From Qipengyuania gelatinilytica (lineage in GTDB: Bacteria > Pseudomonadota > Alphaproteobacteria > Sphingomonadales > Sphingomonadaceae): a stretch of DNA of 64,000 nucleotides. A program made the translations under genes and the position numbers. The notes under the pieces were generated by a model. The model was given only the letters and a program-made list of their open reading frames with translations. It made no database searches and was not told the origin of the DNA. Position 1 is the first letter of the stretch, and each line of letters begins with the position of its first letter. The stretch covers positions 2,542,001-2,606,000 of the forward strand of contig NZ_CP081294.1 in assembly GCF_019711315.1 (NCBI RefSeq). The letters run 5' to 3'. Shown in pieces: positions 26,136 to 36,121 of the stretch.

Positions 26136-26675
26136 GTGTCTGCAATTCCTATCCGGGAGCGCCGCGAGGATCGCGTGGATTTGCTCGTCCGCGTGACCTT
26201 GCACACGGACGGTGCGAGCCGTGTCGTGCGACTGTGCAATGTCTCGGCAATGGGCGCGCTGGTCGAAGGCGAAGACCTGCCCGAGACGGGGCGTGCCGTC
26301 GATCTCCAGCGCGGGGCCAATGCCGTGCGGGGACGCATCATCTGGCGGGCCAGCAACAAGGCGGGCATCTCGTTTTCCGATCGCACCGAAGTCGAACACT
26401 GGTTCCCCGAAGCCGAACCGCAAAGCTCGGTCGACAAGGCGTTCCAGCGCATTGCCCGCGAGCTGAACAGGCAGGACAAGCGAGAGCCGGTGGTCGCTCC
26501 GCATCATCGCTCGCAGATCACCGCCGATGATATGGAGCGTTCTGCTGCGGCATTGGAAGAGCTGGCCGATGCGCTGGCCGGCGAGCCTGACCTCTTTAGC
26601 CGCTATGCCACGCAATTGCAGTCGCTGGACATCTCGGCGCAGCTGCTGCGCAAGCTCGCCCTGCGCGAGGACTAG
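26136..26675 (+). CDS. PilZ-domain c-di-GMP-binding protein
   Basis: A 179-residue protein starting at a GTG. The N-terminal part is a PilZ domain: the RxxxR-type motif RERREDR at residues 7-13 and the [10 protein letters not shown] motif ((D/N)xSxxG) near residues 35-40, both needed to bind cyclic di-GMP, are intact. The second half is helical and charged with no recognised domain. It would bind c-di-GMP in the cytoplasm and pass the signal to an unknown partner (motility, adhesion or polysaccharide). It stands alone, convergent with rsmA. Confidence 0.85.
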   Translation: MSAIPIRERREDRVDLLVRVTLHTDGASRVVRLCNVSAMGALVEGEDLPETGRAVDLQRGANAVRGRIIWRASNKAGISFSDRTEVEHWFPEAEPQSSVDKAFQRIARELNRQDKREPVVAPHHRSQITADDMERSAAALEELADALAGEPDLFSRYATQLQSLDISAQLLRKLALRED

Positions 26676-27493
26676 CCCAGAGCGCGTGCCAGCCGGACGA
26701 AATCGTCCACTTCGAGCGTTTCGGCCCTGCGCTGCGGGTCGATCCCGATCTCTTCAAGCGTTTCGACAGCGCCTGCCACGCCCTTGAGGCTCTGCCGCAG
26801 CATCTTGCGGCGCTGGCCGAAGGCGGCCTCGGTCAGCCGTTCAAGCAGCCGGGCCGATACGCCTTCGGGCATTTCCGCAGGTTCGACATGCACGATTGCG
26901 CTCATCACCTTGGGGGGAGGGGTGAAGGCGCTGCGATGGACTTTCATCGCCATCTTGGCCTCTGCGCGCCACTGGGCCAGGACCGCGAGGCGTCCGTAAG
27001 CGGAGCTACCGGGCTTCGCGACAATCCGCTGCGCAACCTCCTGCTGGAACATCAGCGTCAGCGAGGTCCACAAGGGAGGCCATTCTTCGCCGCCCATCCA
27101 GCGCGTGAAAAGCGCGGTGCCGACATTGTAGGGCAGGTTCGACAGGATGGCGTATGGCTCGCCCCCCATGACAGCATCATGGTTGAGCTTCAGGGCATCG
27201 CCCTCGATCACGCGGAGCCGGTCGGGGAATGCCATCGCCAGTTCCGACAGGGCGGGCAGGCAGCGGGTGTCCATTTCGATCGCCGTCACTTCGGCGCCTG
27301 CGCGCAGCAATGCGCGGGTAAGACCGCCGGGGCCGGGCCCGATCTCGAGCACCTTCTTGCCCGAAAGATCGCCGGGCACGGCCGCGATCCGGTCGAGCAA
27401 TTGCTGGTCGAAGAGGAAGTTCTGCCCGAGCGCCTTCGACGCGCTGAGGCCATGGCGCGCGATGACTTCGCGCAAGGGTGGCAGGTCAGTCAC
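26672..27493 (-). CDS. rsmA: 16S rRNA dimethyladenosine transferase RsmA/KsgA
   Basis: A 273-residue SAM-dependent methyltransferase. [16 protein letters not shown] is the family's substrate/SAM entry, [12 protein letters not shown] is motif I, and [11 protein letters not shown] is the catalytic N-L-P-Y motif. It dimethylates two adjacent adenines near the 3' end of 16S rRNA, a late 30S assembly step. It is the last gene of lptD-surA-pdxA-rsmA and overlaps pdxA by eight bases. Confidence 0.96.
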   Translation of the reverse strand: MTDLPPLREVIARHGLSASKALGQNFLFDQQLLDRIAAVPGDLSGKKVLEIGPGPGGLTRALLRAGAEVTAIEMDTRCLPALSELAMAFPDRLRVIEGDALKLNHDAVMGGEPYAILSNLPYNVGTALFTRWMGGEEWPPLWTSLTLMFQQEVAQRIVAKPGSSAYGRLAVLAQWRAEAKMAMKVHRSAFTPPPKVMSAIVHVEPAEMPEGVSARLLERLTEAAFGQRRKMLRQSLKGVAGAVETLEEIGIDPQRRAETLEVDDFVRLARALG

Positions 27494-28499
27494 GGGCGGC
27501 GCGCCTCGCGGCCATTTCGCCGGCCATGCGCAGCGCGGCGATCATCGCGCCGGGATCGGCGATCCCCTTGCCGGCGATGTCGAAAGCCGTCCCGTGATCG
27601 GGGCTGGTTCGCACGATCGGAAGGCCGAGCGTAACGTTGACGCCCTCATCGAAGTCCAGTGCTTTCAAGGGAATAAGCGCCTGATCGTGATACATGGCGA
27701 GCGCCACGTCATAGCCGCTGCGGGCGCGCGGGGTGAACAGGGCGTCGGCTGGGTAAGGACCCGTAATTCCCATTCCCTCGGCGCGCAGTTCCGCAATCGC
27801 CGGGGCGATGATCCGCTCTTCCTCGTCCCCGAACCGCCCGTCTTCACCGGCGTGTGGATTGAGCCCGCAAACCGCGAGCCGAGGGGCGTCGATGCCGAAA
27901 TCATCGCGCAGCGCAGCCTCGACGATGCGGGCGCGGTGGCGGATCAGTTCCGAGGTCAGCAGGTTCGGCACATCGGCAAGCGCGTGGTGAATGGTCAGCG
28001 GGACTGCGCGAAGGCTGGGGCCTGCCAGCATCATCACCGCATCGCGCCGCTCGCGCCCGCAGGCATCGGCAAGGAATTCGGTCTGGCCGGGCTGCTTGAA
28101 ACCGACATTGGCCAGTTCGGCCTTGGAAATCGGAGCAGTCACCAGACCGGATGCTTCGCCCGAAATCGCCAGTTTCGTCGCGGTCTCGAGCGAATGGAGG
28201 GCCAGCTTGGCTCCTGCTTCGAGCAGCGTTCCGGGATCGTAGGAATGGTCCGCCATGCCCAGCACGGGGAGTGCTCGCTGGAATGCCTGCGGTGCCTGTT
28301 CCGGTCTCGAAATGCGTTCGATCCGCAGGGGAATGCCGCATGAATGCGCAGCGGTGCCGATGACGCCCGCACCGCCGGTCACGAAGAACGGCGGTATGGC
28401 ATCACTCTCGCGCCGCGACCATGCGGCGGCAATGATTTCGGGTCCTATCCCCGCCGGATCACCCAGCGAAACGGCGAGGGGGAGCGAGGCGGGGGTCAA
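27486..28499 (-). CDS. pdxA: 4-hydroxythreonine-4-phosphate dehydrogenase PdxA
   Basis: A 337-residue metal-dependent dehydrogenase of the deoxyxylulose-5-phosphate-dependent pyridoxal phosphate pathway. Motifs [12 protein letters not shown] at the start, [16 protein letters not shown] (metal-binding His and substrate residues) and [11 protein letters not shown] are family signatures. It oxidises 4-phosphohydroxy-L-threonine for PdxJ. Start at 28499 overlaps the surA stop by four bases. Confidence 0.95.
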   Translation of the reverse strand: MTPASLPLAVSLGDPAGIGPEIIAAAWSRRESDAIPPFFVTGGAGVIGTAAHSCGIPLRIERISRPEQAPQAFQRALPVLGMADHSYDPGTLLEAGAKLALHSLETATKLAISGEASGLVTAPISKAELANVGFKQPGQTEFLADACGRERRDAVMMLAGPSLRAVPLTIHHALADVPNLLTSELIRHRARIVEAALRDDFGIDAPRLAVCGLNPHAGEDGRFGDEEERIIAPAIAELRAEGMGITGPYPADALFTPRARSGYDVALAMYHDQALIPLKALDFDEGVNVTLGLPIVRTSPDHGTAFDIAGKGIADPGAMIAALRMAGEMAARRAARD

Positions 28500-29839
28500 T
28501 TGTACTCGATATATGCGTCGTTGCGCAGGTCGCGCAGGTAACGCTGCGCAGCCTTGTTGACGCGTTCGTCTTCGATTTCGGCCATGAGCTCGTCGAAGTT
28601 CGGGCCGGATTCGACCTGCGGATCGTCACGACCGCACAGCATCAGCACTCGGACGCCTTCCTGGACCGAACCGAAGGGCGGCGTCACTTCGCCGACCTGC
28701 ATGTTCAGCACCATGTTCTGGAGCTGTTCGGGAAGCGCGCGTGCATTGATCTGGTCGTTGGTGACGACATTGGCATCGAGCGTCGCGGCAATTTCATCGG
28801 CGCTGCCGCAGCCGCGCATGTTCTGGACGCCCGCAATGAAGGTATCGAGCTTCGCCTGGTTGACGGTCGCATCGGCAGCCGGATCGAAGGTGACCTGGAT
28901 CTGCTTGAGGCTGAGCGTCGCATCGCGCGGGTCGGCGGTCAGAACCTGGCGCTTTTCGCGCAGGAACACGATCCAGTAACCGCCCGAAATGGCGATCGGG
29001 CCCACCAGCTGGCCGGGCTGCATCTGGCCGACAACCGTCTCCAGCTGCGGGTCCTTGAGCTGCGGCAGGTGGATCCAGCCGAGGTCGCCGCCCACTGCTG
29101 CGGTCGAGGCTTCGGAGAACTGGCGCGCATAGGCGATGAAGCTGCCGCCCTGCCGAAGCTGTTCGACGATCTTCTGGGCATTCGCTTCGACCGCCGCGGC
29201 ATTCTGCGGGGTGGAGGACAGGAAGATTTCCCAGACCCAGTATTCATCGGTGCCCTTGGAAGCGTTGAGGCGCTCCATGAGCTCGTTCACTTCTTCGGCC
29301 GAGACGTTGACGAACATCGAAACCTTGCGGCGCAGCAGGCGCTGCCATGCAAGCTCGCCCTGAATCTGGCGCTTGAGCGAAACCGGCGAGGAGCCGATCG
29401 AGATCAGGTAGGCGTCCATCTCTTCGAGACGGCGGTTGGACTGTGCAGCGAGGCGCGCATAGGTCTGGTTGACCTCTGCAGGATCGATCGCGATTTCTTC
29501 GGCTTCCGCAGCCTGGATCTGCAACGTCTCGTCGATGAGATTGCGCAGGACCTGCGCCCGCACGCGCTGCATTTCCTCGGGCGAGATTTCGCTCTGGTTA
29601 GCATCGACGAGCAGCGCGACGCGATGGTCGAGATCGGTGCCGGTGATGACGTGGCCGTTCACGACAGCCGTTGCCCTGCGGACATTGGGGTCGGGATTGG
29701 TGAGCATGGTCAGCTCGGTCGGCAGGTTCAACGTATCCTGCGAGCCGACGGCCGATTGTGCGCCTGCGCCCGGTGCGCTTGCAAGAATACCGATTGCCGC
29801 TGCCATGCCGGCCAGTTTCGAAACCAAATGTGCGTTCAC
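28496..29839 (-). CDS. surA: Periplasmic peptidyl-prolyl isomerase / chaperone SurA
   Basis: A 447-residue exported protein. After a signal peptide ending around APGAGAQS comes the N-terminal SurA chaperone domain, then one clear parvulin PPIase domain (AVGGDLGWIHLPQLKDP) and a second, more degenerate parvulin-like region towards the C-terminus (PPFGSVQEGVRVLMLCGR). It escorts outer-membrane proteins, including LptD encoded just upstream, to the Bam machine. It lies 151 bases after lptD and overlaps pdxA by four bases. Confidence 0.92.
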   Translation of the reverse strand: MNAHLVSKLAGMAAAIGILASAPGAGAQSAVGSQDTLNLPTELTMLTNPDPNVRRATAVVNGHVITGTDLDHRVALLVDANQSEISPEEMQRVRAQVLRNLIDETLQIQAAEAEEIAIDPAEVNQTYARLAAQSNRRLEEMDAYLISIGSSPVSLKRQIQGELAWQRLLRRKVSMFVNVSAEEVNELMERLNASKGTDEYWVWEIFLSSTPQNAAAVEANAQKIVEQLRQGGSFIAYARQFSEASTAAVGGDLGWIHLPQLKDPQLETVVGQMQPGQLVGPIAISGGYWIVFLREKRQVLTADPRDATLSLKQIQVTFDPAADATVNQAKLDTFIAGVQNMRGCGSADEIAATLDANVVTNDQINARALPEQLQNMVLNMQVGEVTPPFGSVQEGVRVLMLCGRDDPQVESGPNFDELMAEIEDERVNKAAQRYLRDLRNDAYIEYN

Positions 29840-29990
29840 GCTGTAAAATTCCCTTGCGGCGCGGTTCTGTTGCGCCCGAATGCCCCGGTCTTGCCGCGCT
29901 GCGGCTTAACCGTTGCTGATAAGCGATGCGCGGATAGCGCGTTTGTCCCCTGCTGCCAACACGCGCGCAAGGCGCTTGTGGATGCAATTC

Positions 29991-32336
29991 TTACCGGAAG
30001 CCGAGATTTTTCAGGCTCAAATAGAGCTGGAAGGTGTCGCCGCGCCGGGCGTCCCCCGCCGAAACATAGTCGCGTCGCCATGTCGCGCCCATTTCGAGGC
30101 AGTCGTCCTGGTAGGCAATACCGAGGCGCGTACGGATCGGCTGGAAACCATCACTGCTAAGCGTAGGGTCTTCCTCGCGATCGGTCAGGTTGAACACGCC
30201 CGACCCGAATGCGGACCAGTAGTCGGCGAAGGCCACGCGCACCGCTGCGCGCAGTTCCTCGCGGTCCTGCAAGTCTTCCACGGTGGTGATGTCGCGGTTG
30301 AGGCGCAGGTAGCCGACCTCGGCATAGGTGCGGCTGGAACCGATGGTCGCGTCGAATTCGTTGCGGCGGACGGCGAAATTATCCTTGTCGAGCCGGTAGC
30401 GGTGGGTGAGCTTGAGAAAGTCACGGTATCGGATCTGGGTGCGCCCGACGAAATCGCTGACCTTCTCGGACAAACCGGTCCCGTCGGGAAAGATGTCGCG
30501 GTCCGAATCGAGCCTGTAGGACTGGCCCAGCGTCGTCAGCAGTTCCCAGCCCGGGCGGCGTAGCTTCCAGTCGAAACCGTAGGTGACGCGCGCACCGTCT
30601 TCCACTCGGTCATATCCCGGGAAACGGTTGAGCGCGAAGAGGTTCGAATCCTCCAGGTCGATCGCGCGCGCATCCTCGTTGGGGATGGCGAGGTTCTTGA
30701 TATCGGGAGTCGCCACCAATTGCACACGGGGCGTGAACACCTGCTCGCCGCCGAAAAGTTCGCCCACAAAGGGCCATTCGACATCGATCGCGCCAAGCGC
30801 CACGCCGCGCGTCTCCCAGCCCGGATTGCCGCGATAGGAGGCGGTTTCGGTGAACTCGTTGCCGTCCGAATGGTAGATGTCGCCACGCAGCAGGCCGGTC
30901 AGGGTGACGACTTGTCCGAGGCCGGTAATGCGCTTCAGGTCCCATTGCGCCTTGGCGAAGGCGCGCTCGGTTTCCTGTCCTTCCTTGCGAATGATCGCGA
31001 GGCTGTTGAGCTGCAACTCGACATTCCCGCCGGCAATCGGATCGTCGAGCCGGTAACGCCAGTCCATGACGGGCAGGGCGACCGGCACATTGTCCTGGTC
31101 CTGGCCGAGCCGCAGCGTCTGCGTCGCCCATCCTGCCATCGAGAAGTAGGATTTCTCGTCGATCCGTTCGAGATCGACCATCGACCGCAGGCGATCGTCG
31201 CGGCTGATATCGTAGCGTCGCAGGAAGGTGCGGTCGCTGGCCAGCCGGATCGAGCTCGTCAGGCTCCATTCGGGCGTGAACTGGAACTTGCCGTTGGCGA
31301 ACAGGTAACCGCGGGGCTCGCTGTCGAATGTGTCGGTACGGGTCGCGTCGGTGAAGCGGCGGCTATGCGTTGCGTAGCCGGTGATCTGGTATGCGCCCTT
31401 GTCGGTCAGGTGACGCCACTGGGCCGAGACCATCGGCGGCGCCTTGGTGAAGGCATAGGCGGATACGGTCAGGTCGCGGTTGTCGGCAAAACGGACATAA
31501 TAGCTGCCCGAAACCTCGACGCCGTTGCTTTCCGAAATCCGCAGGTCCGGGACGAGGAAGCCCGATACCGCCCCGCCATCGGTCCGCACGGAAAGGCCCG
31601 GTAGGGGCAGGATGCGGGCACCGAAGAGTTCGAGATAGGCGCCCTTGAAACGAACCTTGCTGTCGGTCGGATCGTAGATGACGCGCTCGGCCGTGATACG
31701 CCAGCTCGGTTCCTTGTCGCAGCCCTCGGGATCGGTCACCGCGCAGGCGCTGTACGCTGCCTGCTCGAGCGCGATGGTGCCGTCATTTTCGCGTACGCCG
31801 CGATTGGCTGCGAGCCTGCCGCCCTGGCGCAATGCCAGCAGCAAATCGTCCATCGCGCCGGCTTCGAATTGGTCGGTGAGCTCGACGCGTTCGGAGTAGA
31901 GCTGGTTGCCGTTCTCGTCGACGAAGCGGACATTCCCGCTCGCGACGATCACGCCGGTACGCTGGCTCCAGCTTACGCTGTCGGCCCGCAGCGACCGGTC
32001 GCCCGAACGCAGGACCACATTGCCTTCGGCGGTGGTGATGTCCGCGTCGGAATCGTAGCTGAGGATATCGGCGGCAAAAGATATCTGCCGCTCGCCCGCC
32101 TCGTTGAATTCGGGCAGGGGCGGAGGAACGTCTTCCTGAGTGGCGACAACGACAGCGTCGGGCGGCGCTGGCAGGTCGCTCGGGCTTTCGCCGTCCGGCT
32201 CCTCTACCGTGCCGGTTCCGGTGGCCGCGCCTTCCTGCGCTGCCAGCGGTGCGGCGGCGACAAGCGCGAGCACGGCCACGCCCGTCCCGAGAAGGTGCGT
32301 TGCATTTGCAATCCGGTTGGCGCGGCTCGGGACCAT
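29991..32336 (-). CDS. lptD: LPS-assembly protein LptD
   Basis: A 781-residue outer-membrane protein. The ATG at 32336 opens a signal peptide; the mature N-terminus has the OstA/jelly-roll domain (SYDSDADITTAEGNVVLR, SWSQRTGVIVASGNVRF), followed by a long beta-barrel ending in YLSLKNLGFR. With LptE it inserts lipopolysaccharide into the outer leaflet. I rejected the far longer open frame, which runs backwards through the divergent pepA gene. It is the first gene of lptD-surA-pdxA-rsmA, divergent from pepA. Confidence 0.94.
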   Translation of the reverse strand: MVPSRANRIANATHLLGTGVAVLALVAAAPLAAQEGAATGTGTVEEPDGESPSDLPAPPDAVVVATQEDVPPPLPEFNEAGERQISFAADILSYDSDADITTAEGNVVLRSGDRSLRADSVSWSQRTGVIVASGNVRFVDENGNQLYSERVELTDQFEAGAMDDLLLALRQGGRLAANRGVRENDGTIALEQAAYSACAVTDPEGCDKEPSWRITAERVIYDPTDSKVRFKGAYLELFGARILPLPGLSVRTDGGAVSGFLVPDLRISESNGVEVSGSYYVRFADNRDLTVSAYAFTKAPPMVSAQWRHLTDKGAYQITGYATHSRRFTDATRTDTFDSEPRGYLFANGKFQFTPEWSLTSSIRLASDRTFLRRYDISRDDRLRSMVDLERIDEKSYFSMAGWATQTLRLGQDQDNVPVALPVMDWRYRLDDPIAGGNVELQLNSLAIIRKEGQETERAFAKAQWDLKRITGLGQVVTLTGLLRGDIYHSDGNEFTETASYRGNPGWETRGVALGAIDVEWPFVGELFGGEQVFTPRVQLVATPDIKNLAIPNEDARAIDLEDSNLFALNRFPGYDRVEDGARVTYGFDWKLRRPGWELLTTLGQSYRLDSDRDIFPDGTGLSEKVSDFVGRTQIRYRDFLKLTHRYRLDKDNFAVRRNEFDATIGSSRTYAEVGYLRLNRDITTVEDLQDREELRAAVRVAFADYWSAFGSGVFNLTDREEDPTLSSDGFQPIRTRLGIAYQDDCLEMGATWRRDYVSAGDARRGDTFQLYLSLKNLGFR

Positions 32337-32436
32337 GGCTTGCCTATCGCACCGGCCACGCCTAATCGCAATCGCGTTTCCTACGGCGCCGGCTGCAACA
32401 GGCCCGCCATGACCAGACAATATTTCGGGAGAATCC

Positions 32437-33894
32437 ATGCACATCCAGTTTAGCCAATCCCGTCCGCAAGGCGCGCGCCTCATTGCGCATGTGGTCGACA
32501 AGGGCAAGCTTCCTGCTGCCACCAATGCCGCAATGCGCGCAGGCGCCGAGGCAGCCCGTTTCAAGGGCACTGCGGGACAGACCTTCGACGGTTTCGTCGA
32601 AACGGACGGCGGTGTGGCGCGGCTGGCGCTGGCTGGCGCAGGTGACAAGAACGACGAAGCGCGCCTCGCAAATCTGGAAAAGGCAGGCGCGGCGCTTGCA
32701 GGAAAGTACCAGTCGACCGGCGACAAGCAACTTGTGCTGGACCTGTCGGAAAGCGACCTGACCGCGATCGAGGCAGCGCATGTGCTGCTCGGCCTGCGCC
32801 TGCGCAACTGGCGCTATGACATCTATCGCACCAAGCTGAAGGACGAGCAGAAGATCACGCTGGAAAGCGTGACCGTCGTGGGTGCACCCGAAGGCATCGA
32901 AGGTGCCTGGGCCCATGCGGCCGCTTTGGCCGAGGGCGTGGAATTCACCCGCGAACTGGTCACCGAACCGGCCAATGTAATCTATCCCGAAAGCTTCGTA
33001 GCGCGCTGCATGGAGCGTTTCGAGGATACGGGTGCTGAACTCATCGTGCTCGACGAAGCGCAGATGGAAGAAATGGGCATGGGCTCGCTTCTCGGCGTCG
33101 GCCAGGGCTCGACGCGCGAAAGCCGCATTCTCGCCATCCGCTGGAATGGCGGTGGCAGCGAAGCTCCCGTCGCATTCGTCGGCAAGGGCGTCACCTTCGA
33201 CACCGGCGGCATTTCGATCAAGCCGGGACCCGGCATGGAAGACATGAAGTGGGACATGGGCGGCGCAGGCGCGGTTGCCGGCGGCATGCTGGCTCTCGTC
33301 AAGCGCAAGGCGAAGGCCAATGTGGTCGGCGTCATGGGCCTCGTCGAGAATATGCCCGATGGCAATGCCCAGCGCCCGGGTGACGTGGTCAAGTCGATGA
33401 ACGGCCAGACCATTGAAATCCTCAACACCGACGCGGAAGGTCGCCTCGTGCTCGCCGATGCGCTGCACTGGACGCAGGAAGAATTCCAGCCGAGCCGCGT
33501 GGTCGACTTTGCCACCCTGACTGGTGCGATCATCATTTCGCTGGGCAATGAATACGCCGGTCTCTTCTCGAACGACGACCAGCTGTCCAAGGAGTTGTCC
33601 GAAGCTGGCGAAGCCGTGGGCGACAAGGTCTGGCGCATGCCGCTGGGCAAGGCTTACGACAAGCTGATCGACAGCCCCATCGCCGACATGAAGAATATTG
33701 GCGGCAAGGGCGCAGGTTCGATCACCGCGGCGCAGTTCCTCCAGCGCTTCATCGCGGACGATACGCCCTGGGCGCATATCGACATCGCCGGCATGGCGTG
33801 GTCGGACAAGCCGGGCCGCACCTGGGGCAAAGGCGCCACGGGTTACGGCGTCCGCCTGATTGACCGTCTCATCGCAGACACGGCCGAGGGCTGA
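32437..33894 (+). CDS. pepA: Leucyl aminopeptidase (M17)
   Basis: A 485-residue M17 metallopeptidase. The catalytic domain is intact: [29 protein letters not shown] (metal ligands), and [14 protein letters not shown], the family signature that holds the active-site Arg. It removes N-terminal residues from peptides with two divalent metals in a hexamer. The start at 32437 begins [19 protein letters not shown]. Divergent from lptD; a DUF2256 gene follows 14 bases downstream. Confidence 0.95.
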   Translation: MHIQFSQSRPQGARLIAHVVDKGKLPAATNAAMRAGAEAARFKGTAGQTFDGFVETDGGVARLALAGAGDKNDEARLANLEKAGAALAGKYQSTGDKQLVLDLSESDLTAIEAAHVLLGLRLRNWRYDIYRTKLKDEQKITLESVTVVGAPEGIEGAWAHAAALAEGVEFTRELVTEPANVIYPESFVARCMERFEDTGAELIVLDEAQMEEMGMGSLLGVGQGSTRESRILAIRWNGGGSEAPVAFVGKGVTFDTGGISIKPGPGMEDMKWDMGGAGAVAGGMLALVKRKAKANVVGVMGLVENMPDGNAQRPGDVVKSMNGQTIEILNTDAEGRLVLADALHWTQEEFQPSRVVDFATLTGAIIISLGNEYAGLFSNDDQLSKELSEAGEAVGDKVWRMPLGKAYDKLIDSPIADMKNIGGKGAGSITAAQFLQRFIADDTPWAHIDIAGMAWSDKPGRTWGKGATGYGVRLIDRLIADTAEG

Positions 33895-33908
33895 ACGAAA
33901 GCGGCGTC

Positions 33909-34070
33909 ATGGCGAAGATGAGGCGCAAGGCAGACCTTCCCACGAAGATCTGCGCGACATGCGGCCTCAGCTTCGCCTGGCGCAAGAAATGGGCGCGCGA
34001 CTGGGATAATGTGCGCTATTGTTCCGAGCGCTGCCGCAGGAACAAGCAGGCTGGCGAAGAAGCCGGCTGA
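33909..34070 (+). CDS. DUF2256 small zinc-ribbon-like protein
   Basis: A 53-residue protein from an ATG at 33909. The cysteine pairs C-ATCG-type ([16 protein letters not shown]) and [10 protein letters not shown], with the [10 protein letters not shown] core, are the DUF2256 signature, a presumed metal-binding fold. Members are often found next to photolyase-related genes of the FeS-BCP type, and such a gene lies 27 kb away in this window. It sits between pepA and holC in the same direction. Confidence 0.9.
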   Translation: MAKMRRKADLPTKICATCGLSFAWRKKWARDWDNVRYCSERCRRNKQAGEEAG

Positions 34071-34095
34071 AGGGCCGTAGGGAAAGGGGCAAGCC

Positions 34096-34536
34096 ATCCT
34101 CGTCGATTTCTACCAGCTCAGCAGCGATCCGGTCGACGTCACCGTGGTCAAGCTTGCCCGCAAAGTAATGCAGGCAGGCGAGCGGCTGGTGGTGGTCGCT
34201 GCGGATGAAGGTCTTCGCGAGCATCTGTCCGAGGCCCTTTGGCAGCATGGCAATGGCAGCTTCCTCGCCAATGGTCCTGCCGACGGGCCGCATGCTGCAC
34301 GCCAGCCGATCCTGATTTCTGCCGATTGCGCAGCCCCGAACGAGGCGCGCATGGCCATCCTCGCCGACGGCCAGTGGCGCGACGAGGCGACCCGGTTCGA
34401 CAGGGCCATGCTGCTGTTCGATGCCGATGCTACCGAGGCCGCGCGCGGCCTGTGGCGCGAACTTGCCGCGCGCGACGATATCGAGAACCGCATCTTCAAG
34501 CAGACGCCCGAAGGCGGCTGGCGCGAGGGACGCTGA
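34096..34536 (+). CDS. holC: DNA polymerase III subunit chi (HolC), ATC start
   Basis: A 146-residue protein. HolC proteins begin with M-x-VDFYQL; here the frame reads ATC-CTC-GTC then DFYQLSSDPVDV, with the ATC exactly where Met is expected and the purine-rich GGGAAAGGGG just upstream. The in-frame upstream stop is at 34078-34080 and no ATG, GTG or TTG lies between. The next usable start, GTG 34144, would delete the conserved core. The rest (LARKVMQAGERLVVVAADEG, RAMLLFDAD) is typical. HolC ties single-strand binding protein to the clamp loader. The ATC start is inferred; a sequencing error is the alternative. Confidence 0.85.
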   Translation: MLVDFYQLSSDPVDVTVVKLARKVMQAGERLVVVAADEGLREHLSEALWQHGNGSFLANGPADGPHAARQPILISADCAAPNEARMAILADGQWRDEATRFDRAMLLFDADATEAARGLWRELAARDDIENRIFKQTPEGGWREGR

Positions 34537-34576
34537 ACTTTCAGGAACTTGCGCCGCTTTCACCCGTCGGTTGGCT

Positions 34577-35095
34577 ATGCGTAAGGTTTTCCCATTTTCA
34601 CTCGCCCTGATCCTCGCCCTGCCGGCGTGCGGGCAACAGGACGATGAAGCTGCAAACGAAGCTGCCGCTGATGCGCAGGAGCCGCTCGGATCCTACGATA
34701 TCGATCCGCAAAGCGGCGAAGTACGGGCGACCCACACCGACGCAGCGGGCGTGACCACGACCATGCAGGCCGGCGAGACGGTCGAGGCCCGCCTGCCCGA
34801 ACCCTTCACGCTCTATCCCGGTGCGTCCGTAACCAACACCACCCGTGTCGAGCAGGGCGACGGGGCTTTCGTGACGGTCGAATTCACCACGTCAGACGAA
34901 CGAGAGAAAGTGGTCGAGTTCTACCGGCAGCAGGCGCGCGATGCAGGGATCGAGCCGGAAGTGGAGGTTTCGGCCGGTGCCACGACCACGCTGGGCGGCG
35001 AGAACCGCGGACGGCGTTCCAGTTTCGCCCTGCAGGTGACTCGTGTCTCCGCGCTGACCGAAGGGCAGGTGAGCATCGCGAGCGGTTTCGACTAA
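34577..35095 (+). CDS. Hypothetical lipoprotein
   Basis: A 172-residue protein starting MRKVFPFSLALILALPACGQQ, a lipoprotein signal with Cys about residue 18. A short Ala/Glu-rich linker is followed by a compact domain with many Thr and Val residues (LYPGASVTNTTRVEQGDGAFVTVEFTT) and KVVEFYRQQARDAG. The latter resembles domains of periplasmic proteins whose FY-type motif starts a helix, but I cannot name the family. It lies 40 bases after holC and 83 before ndk. Confidence 0.75.
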   Translation: MRKVFPFSLALILALPACGQQDDEAANEAAADAQEPLGSYDIDPQSGEVRATHTDAAGVTTTMQAGETVEARLPEPFTLYPGASVTNTTRVEQGDGAFVTVEFTTSDEREKVVEFYRQQARDAGIEPEVEVSAGATTTLGGENRGRRSSFALQVTRVSALTEGQVSIASGFD

Positions 35096-35178
35096 TTCTT
35101 GCCCCTTCGCGCGCGCGGCGCTAGGGGCGCGCGCGAGAACATTCTCCCCCTACAAAGATATTCGCAAGGAACACTATC

Positions 35179-35601
35179 ATGGCGGTTACCCGCACCTTTT
35201 CGATCATCAAGCCCGATGCCACCCGCCGCAACCTGACCGGCGCCGTCACCAAGATGCTCGAAGACGCCGGCCTGCGCGTCGTCGCTTCGAAGCGCATCCA
35301 CATGACCCGCGAACAGGCCGAAGGCTTCTACGCGGTTCACAAGGAACGCCCCTTCTTCGGTGAACTGGTCGACTTCATGATCTCGGGTCCGGTCGTCGTG
35401 CAGGTCCTCGAAGGCGAAGACGCTGTTAAGGCAAACCGCGACGTGATGGGCGCCACCAACCCGGCCGATGCCGACGAAGGCACCATCCGCAAGACCTATG
35501 CCGAATCGATCGAAGCAAACTCGGTCCACGGTTCGGACAGCGAAGAGAACGCAAAGATCGAGATCGATTTCTTCTTCGACGAGAACGAAATTGTCGGTTG
35601 A
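35179..35601 (+). CDS. ndk: Nucleoside diphosphate kinase
   Basis: A 140-residue enzyme. [13 protein letters not shown] at the start, [14 protein letters not shown] and [28 protein letters not shown] are family signatures; His117 in the last is the phospho-acceptor. It swaps the terminal phosphate among NTPs and dNTPs. The start follows GCAAGGAACACTATC. Confidence 0.96.
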   Translation: MAVTRTFSIIKPDATRRNLTGAVTKMLEDAGLRVVASKRIHMTREQAEGFYAVHKERPFFGELVDFMISGPVVVQVLEGEDAVKANRDVMGATNPADADEGTIRKTYAESIEANSVHGSDSEENAKIEIDFFFDENEIVG

Positions 35602-35659
35602 TTGAAATCAAATTACCGCTGACCGGTTCTTTTCGGCAGACAGGTTAATGGGTTAGGTG

Positions 35660-35690
35660 ATGGGCGCATCCTGGGTTAGGATGCGCCCAT
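35660..35690 (+). terminator. 12-bp perfect hairpin after ndk, abutting the next start
   Basis: ATGGGCGCATCC (35660-35671) and GGATGCGCCCAT (35679-35690) form a 12-bp stem with a 7-base loop, followed by TATGTTTT. It may terminate ndk, but the T-rich tail also contains the ATG of the next gene (35692), so the hairpin could also hide that gene's ribosome site. Confidence 0.6.
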
Positions 35691-35691
35691 T

Positions 35692-36105
35692 ATGTTTTCG
35701 AGCGTCTTCAGATTCAGCTCGCGAAAGGCGACCCGCCAGCAGTGCATTCGCGACTGCGTGGATAGCTTCAACGCGCGCAATTTCGATGCGGCCAAAGCTT
35801 GCCTCACCGAAGATGTGAAGGTTTGCGATGCTAATCTTCGCGAAATCCGCGGCCGTGACAATTTTCTCCAATTTGAGGCGGAGATATCCCGCCGCTTTCC
35901 TGACCGTAAGCTGGTCGTCGACGAGATGCATAATCATCGCGGTAGCGTCCTCGTTCGCGGTCACTTCGAAAGCCGCTTCGAAGAAGTGGCCGGTCAGGCG
36001 CTCTGGCAGGTGGAATTCGATGGCAATCGCATTTCACGTGTCGATGTAACGCGCGATCAGCAGCGGCTTACCCTGCCACAATTTGCGGTGACTGCTGCGG
36101 CCTGA
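35692..36105 (+). CDS. NTF2-like/SnoaL-fold protein
   Basis: A 137-residue protein. After a basic start (MFSSVFRFSSRKATRQ) comes CIRDCVDSFNARNFDAAKACLTEDVKV, the first helix pair of the SnoaL/NTF2-like cone fold, then GRDNFLQFEAEISRRFPDRKLVV and a beta-sheet ending WQVEFDGNRISRVDV. The fold serves enzymes and binding proteins; no catalytic residues can be assigned. The ATG is directly after a 12-bp hairpin and has no usual ribosome-binding site, so the true start or control is uncertain. Confidence 0.75.
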   Translation: MFSSVFRFSSRKATRQQCIRDCVDSFNARNFDAAKACLTEDVKVCDANLREIRGRDNFLQFEAEISRRFPDRKLVVDEMHNHRGSVLVRGHFESRFEEVAGQALWQVEFDGNRISRVDVTRDQQRLTLPQFAVTAAA

Positions 36106-36121
36106 GGGCCACCTCCCGAAA

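Noticed and set aside
32337..32807. Upstream extension of lptD
   Set aside because: It runs antisense through pepA; the signal peptide begins at ATG 32336.
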